Origin: Osmia lignaria lignaria
Taxonomy: Eukaryota; Arthropoda; Insecta; Hymenoptera; Megachilidae
Reading direction: 5' to 3'
Assembly (NCBI RefSeq): GCF_051020975.1
Contig: NW_027478169.1
Location: 3,658,001-3,722,000, forward strand
DNA: 64,000 nucleotides
The number at the start of each line of letters is the position of its first letter. Position 1 is the stretch's first letter. The translations under genes were made by a program, and so were the position numbers. Below are positions 61,438 through 64,000 of this stretch, piece after piece. The notes under the pieces are model-generated. The model was not told the origin of the DNA, made no database searches, and saw only the letters and a program-made list of their open reading frames with translations.

Positions 61438-64000
61438 TCAGATGCGTTGTTCTCGAGATATATCGAGATATTTAAAAGTTCCGAAGCCGCACCAACATAA
61501 TAGAGATACAGAAACACCGTGGCCCCTTTCTTTGAGATAACTCTGCACTATTGCGACCTGCAAATGCCACTTCCAGCTCAGCTGTGCAGAAGAAGAACAA
61601 CAAGAAGAAGAAATATCTCGAAATATGTCCGTCAGGCCCCTTCCCTTGAGATAAATCTGCAAATATCTCGGAAACGAAGCGAGCTATGGCAAAATGTTAA
61701 GAGACCGTTTTTGTAGAGAATTAAGTTTCCTACTTTTTATGTTCTATGATATTTTTTGATCAGACGCGTAGTTCTCGAGATATATCAAGATATTTAAAAG
61801 TTCCGAAGCCGCACCAACATAATAGAGATACAGAAACACCGTGGCCCCTTTCTTTGAGATAACTCTGCACTATTGCGAGCTGCAAATGCCACTTCCAGCT
61901 TAGCTGTGCAGAAGAGGAACAACAAGAAGAAGAAATATCTCGAAATATGTCCGTCAGGCCCCTTCCCTTGAGATAAATCTGCAAATATCTCGGAAACGAA
62001 GAGAGCTATGGCAAAATGTTAAGAGACCTTTTTTGTAGAGAATTAAGTTTCCTACTTTTCATGTTCTATGATATTTTTTGATCAGATGCGTAGTTCTCGA
62101 GATATATCAAGATATTTAAAAGTTCCGAAGCCGCACCAACATAATAGAGATACAGAAACACCGTGGCCCCTTTCTTTGAGATAACTCTGCACTATTGCGA
62201 GCTGCAAATGCCACTTCCAGCATAGCTGTGCAGAGGAAGAACAACAAGAAGAAGAAATATCTCGAAATATGTCCGTCAGGCCAGTTCCTTTGAGCTGAAT
62301 CTGCAAATATCTCGGAAAGGAAGCGAGCTATGGCAAAATGTTAAGAGACGTTTTTTGTAGAGAATTATGTTTCCTACAATTTATGTTCTATGATATTTTT
62401 TGATCAGAAGCGTAGTTTTCGAGATATATCGAGATATTTAAAAGTTCCGAAGCCGCACCAACATAATAAAGATACAGAAACACCGTGGCCCCTTTCTTTG
62501 AGATAACTCTGCACTAGTGCGAGCCACAAATGCCACTTCCAGCTTAGCTGTGCAGAAGAAGAACAACAAGAAGAAGAAATATCTCGAAATATGTCCGTCA
62601 GGCCCCTTCCCTTGAGATAAATCTGCAAATATCTCGGAAACGAAGCGAGCTATGGCAAAATGTTAAGAGACCGTTTTTGTAGAGAATTAAGTTTCCTACT
62701 TTTTATGTTCTATCATATTTTTTGATGAGACGCGTAGTTCTCGAGATATATCAAGATATTTAAAAGTTCCGAAGCCGCACCAACATAATAGAGATACAGA
62801 AACACCGTGGCCCCTTTCTTTGAGATAACTCTGCACTATTGCGAGCTGCAAATGCCACTTCCAGCTTAGCTGTGCAGAAGGAGAACAACAAGAAGAAGAA
62901 ATATCTCGAAATATGTCCGTCAGGCCCCTTCCCTTGAGATAAATCTGCAAATATCTCGGAAACGAAGAGAGCTATGGCAAAATGTTAAGAGACCTTTTTT
63001 GTAGAGAATTAAGTTTCCTACTTTTCATGTTCTATGATATTTTTTGATCAGATGCGTAGTTCTCGAGATATATCAAGATATTTAAAAGTTCCGAAGCCGC
63101 ACCAACATAATAGAGATACAGAAACACCGTGGCCCCTTTCTTTGAGATAACTCTGCACTAGTGCGAGCCGCAAATGCCACTTCCAGCTTAGCTGTGCAGA
63201 AGAAGAACAACAAGAAGAAGAAATATCTCGAAATATGTCCGTCAGGCCCCTTCCCTTGAGATAAATCTGCAAATATCTCGGAAACGAAGCGAGCTATGGC
63301 AAAATGTTAAGAGACCTTTTTTGTAGAGAATTATGTTTCCTACTTTTTATGTTCTATGATATTTTTTGATCAGACCCGTAGTTCTCGAGATATATCAAGA
63401 TATTTAAAAGTTCCGAAGCCGCACCAACATAATAGAGATACAGAAACACCGTGGCCCCTTTCTTTGAGATATCTCTGCACTATTGCGAGCTGCAAATGCC
63501 ACTTCCAGCTTAGCTGTGCAGAAGAAGAACAACAAGAAGAAGAAATATCTCGAAATATGTCCGTCAGGCCCCTTCCCTTGACATAAATCTGCAAATATCT
63601 CGGAAACGAAGCGAGCTATGGCAAAATGTTAAGAGACCTTATTAGTAGAGAATTAAGTTTCCTACTTTTTACGTTCTATGATATTTTTTGATCAGATGCG
63701 TAGTTCTCGAGATATATCAAGATATTTAAAAGTTCCGAAACCGCACCAACATAATAGAGATACAGAAACACCGTGGCCCCTTTCTTTGAGATATCTCTGC
63801 ACTATTGCGAGCTGCAAATGCCACTTCCAGCTTAGCGGTGCAGAGGAAGAACAACAAGAAGAAGAAATATCTCGAATATGTCCGTCAGGCCCCTTCCCTT
63901 GAGATAAATCTGCAAATATCTCGGAAACGAAGCGAGCTATGGCAAAATGTTAAGAGACCGTTTTTGTAGAGAATTAAGTTTCCTACTTTTCATGTTCTAT
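61438..64000. repeat. 8-mer HOR, copy 2 (cut by window end)
   Basis: It is nearly identical to 58863-61437. I see only isolated changes, for example 'ttttttgatcag' at 63043 where copy 1 has 'tttttcgatcag', and 'ttttcatgttc' at the end where copy 1 has 'tttttacgttc'. The copy is some 12 bases short of full length, so a third copy may follow. Confidence 0.92.

Larger units (their letters stand above)
1..64000. repeat. Tandem satellite array, ~322-bp monomer, ~199 copies
   Basis: Landmarks such as 'ccgcaccaacataatag', 'ccccttcccttgagat' and 'gcgagctatggcaaaatg' recur every 322 bp from start to end. The spacing is occasionally 321 bp (for example 930 to 1251 and 4471 to 4792) or 319 bp (eight monomers). 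All copies point the same way and no unique DNA interrupts them, so every long stretch without a gene is satellite. My consensus has 65 C and 61 G in 322 bases, with 11 CpG. The array enters and leaves the window mid-array. Long homogeneous arrays of this kind are typical of eukaryotic centromeric or heterochromatic DNA; that location is inferred and not shown by the sequence. The family name and host are not recognised. Confidence 0.99.

Noticed and set aside
286..63594. Some 190 minus-strand open frames of 73-87 codons, as a multigene family
   Set aside because: They start at TTG with no ATG, recur once per 322-bp unit, carry TGA or frameshifts in many copies, and show no known domain. Homogenised satellite explains them fully.
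1..64000. CRISPR array or other prokaryotic repeat system
   Set aside because: Units are 322 bp with no unique spacers and no associated genes. The whole unit, not a short repeat, is conserved.
1..64000. Transposon-derived repeat or embedded mobile element
   Set aside because: I see no transposase or reverse transcriptase frame, terminal inverted repeats, target duplications or poly-A tails, and no copy breaks the 322-bp phase.
1..64000. tRNA, rRNA, snRNA or telomeric repeats
   Set aside because: No cloverleaf, A/B box pair, rRNA core or short telomeric unit repeats is visible in the monomer.

Overview
The whole 64,000-base window is one uninterrupted tandem array of satellite DNA. The repeat unit is about 322 bp (39% G+C, counted on a consensus I made by eye). 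About 199 head-to-tail copies run from the first base to the last, all in the same orientation. I see no unique sequence, conventional gene, RNA gene, transposon or array edge, so the true array is longer than 64 kb. This points to a eukaryotic nuclear genome, most likely a centromeric, pericentromeric or other heterochromatic block. CpG is not depleted in the monomer (11 CpG against about 12 expected), which fits a lineage with little DNA methylation such as many arthropods. That taxon guess is weak inference, and I cannot name a species.

Nearly every monomer carries an open frame of about 74 codons on the minus strand, and a few carry plus-strand frames. The minus frame has no ATG (it opens at TTG), is broken by a TGA in many copies, and is frameshifted in others. 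I treat these frames as by-products of a homogenised repeat, not genes.

The interest lies in how the monomers are arranged. Linked variants define monomer types, and their order reveals higher-order repeats (HORs) of many lengths. By region: 0-1.5 kb, monomers with a 'ctggaa' haplotype; 1.45-4.4 kb, a 4-mer (1,288 bp) duplication with one extra monomer; 4.5-11.2 kb, interleaved 5-monomer and 4-monomer duplications; 10.9-17 kb, alternating X/Y dimers and a 2,898-bp-offset duplication; 17-28.2 kb, a long segment present twice whose copies differ by one monomer and by two copies of a 963-bp trimer; 28.6-33 kb, 644-bp dimers and 319-bp monomers; 33.4-43.3 kb, a named-monomer HOR with cycles of 5, 6, 6, 7 and 6 units; 43.7-45.3 kb, a distinct transition patch; 45.3-50.7 kb, a second, shortened copy of the 33-43 kb region carrying a hybrid monomer that marks an unequal exchange; 50.8-57 kb, mixed older types and a dimer; 57.3-64 kb, a 4-mer HOR followed by two almost identical 8-mers (2,575 bp).

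No multi-gene system is present. The window is best read as a record of satellite turnover: local amplification, segmental duplication, monomer loss and conversion.
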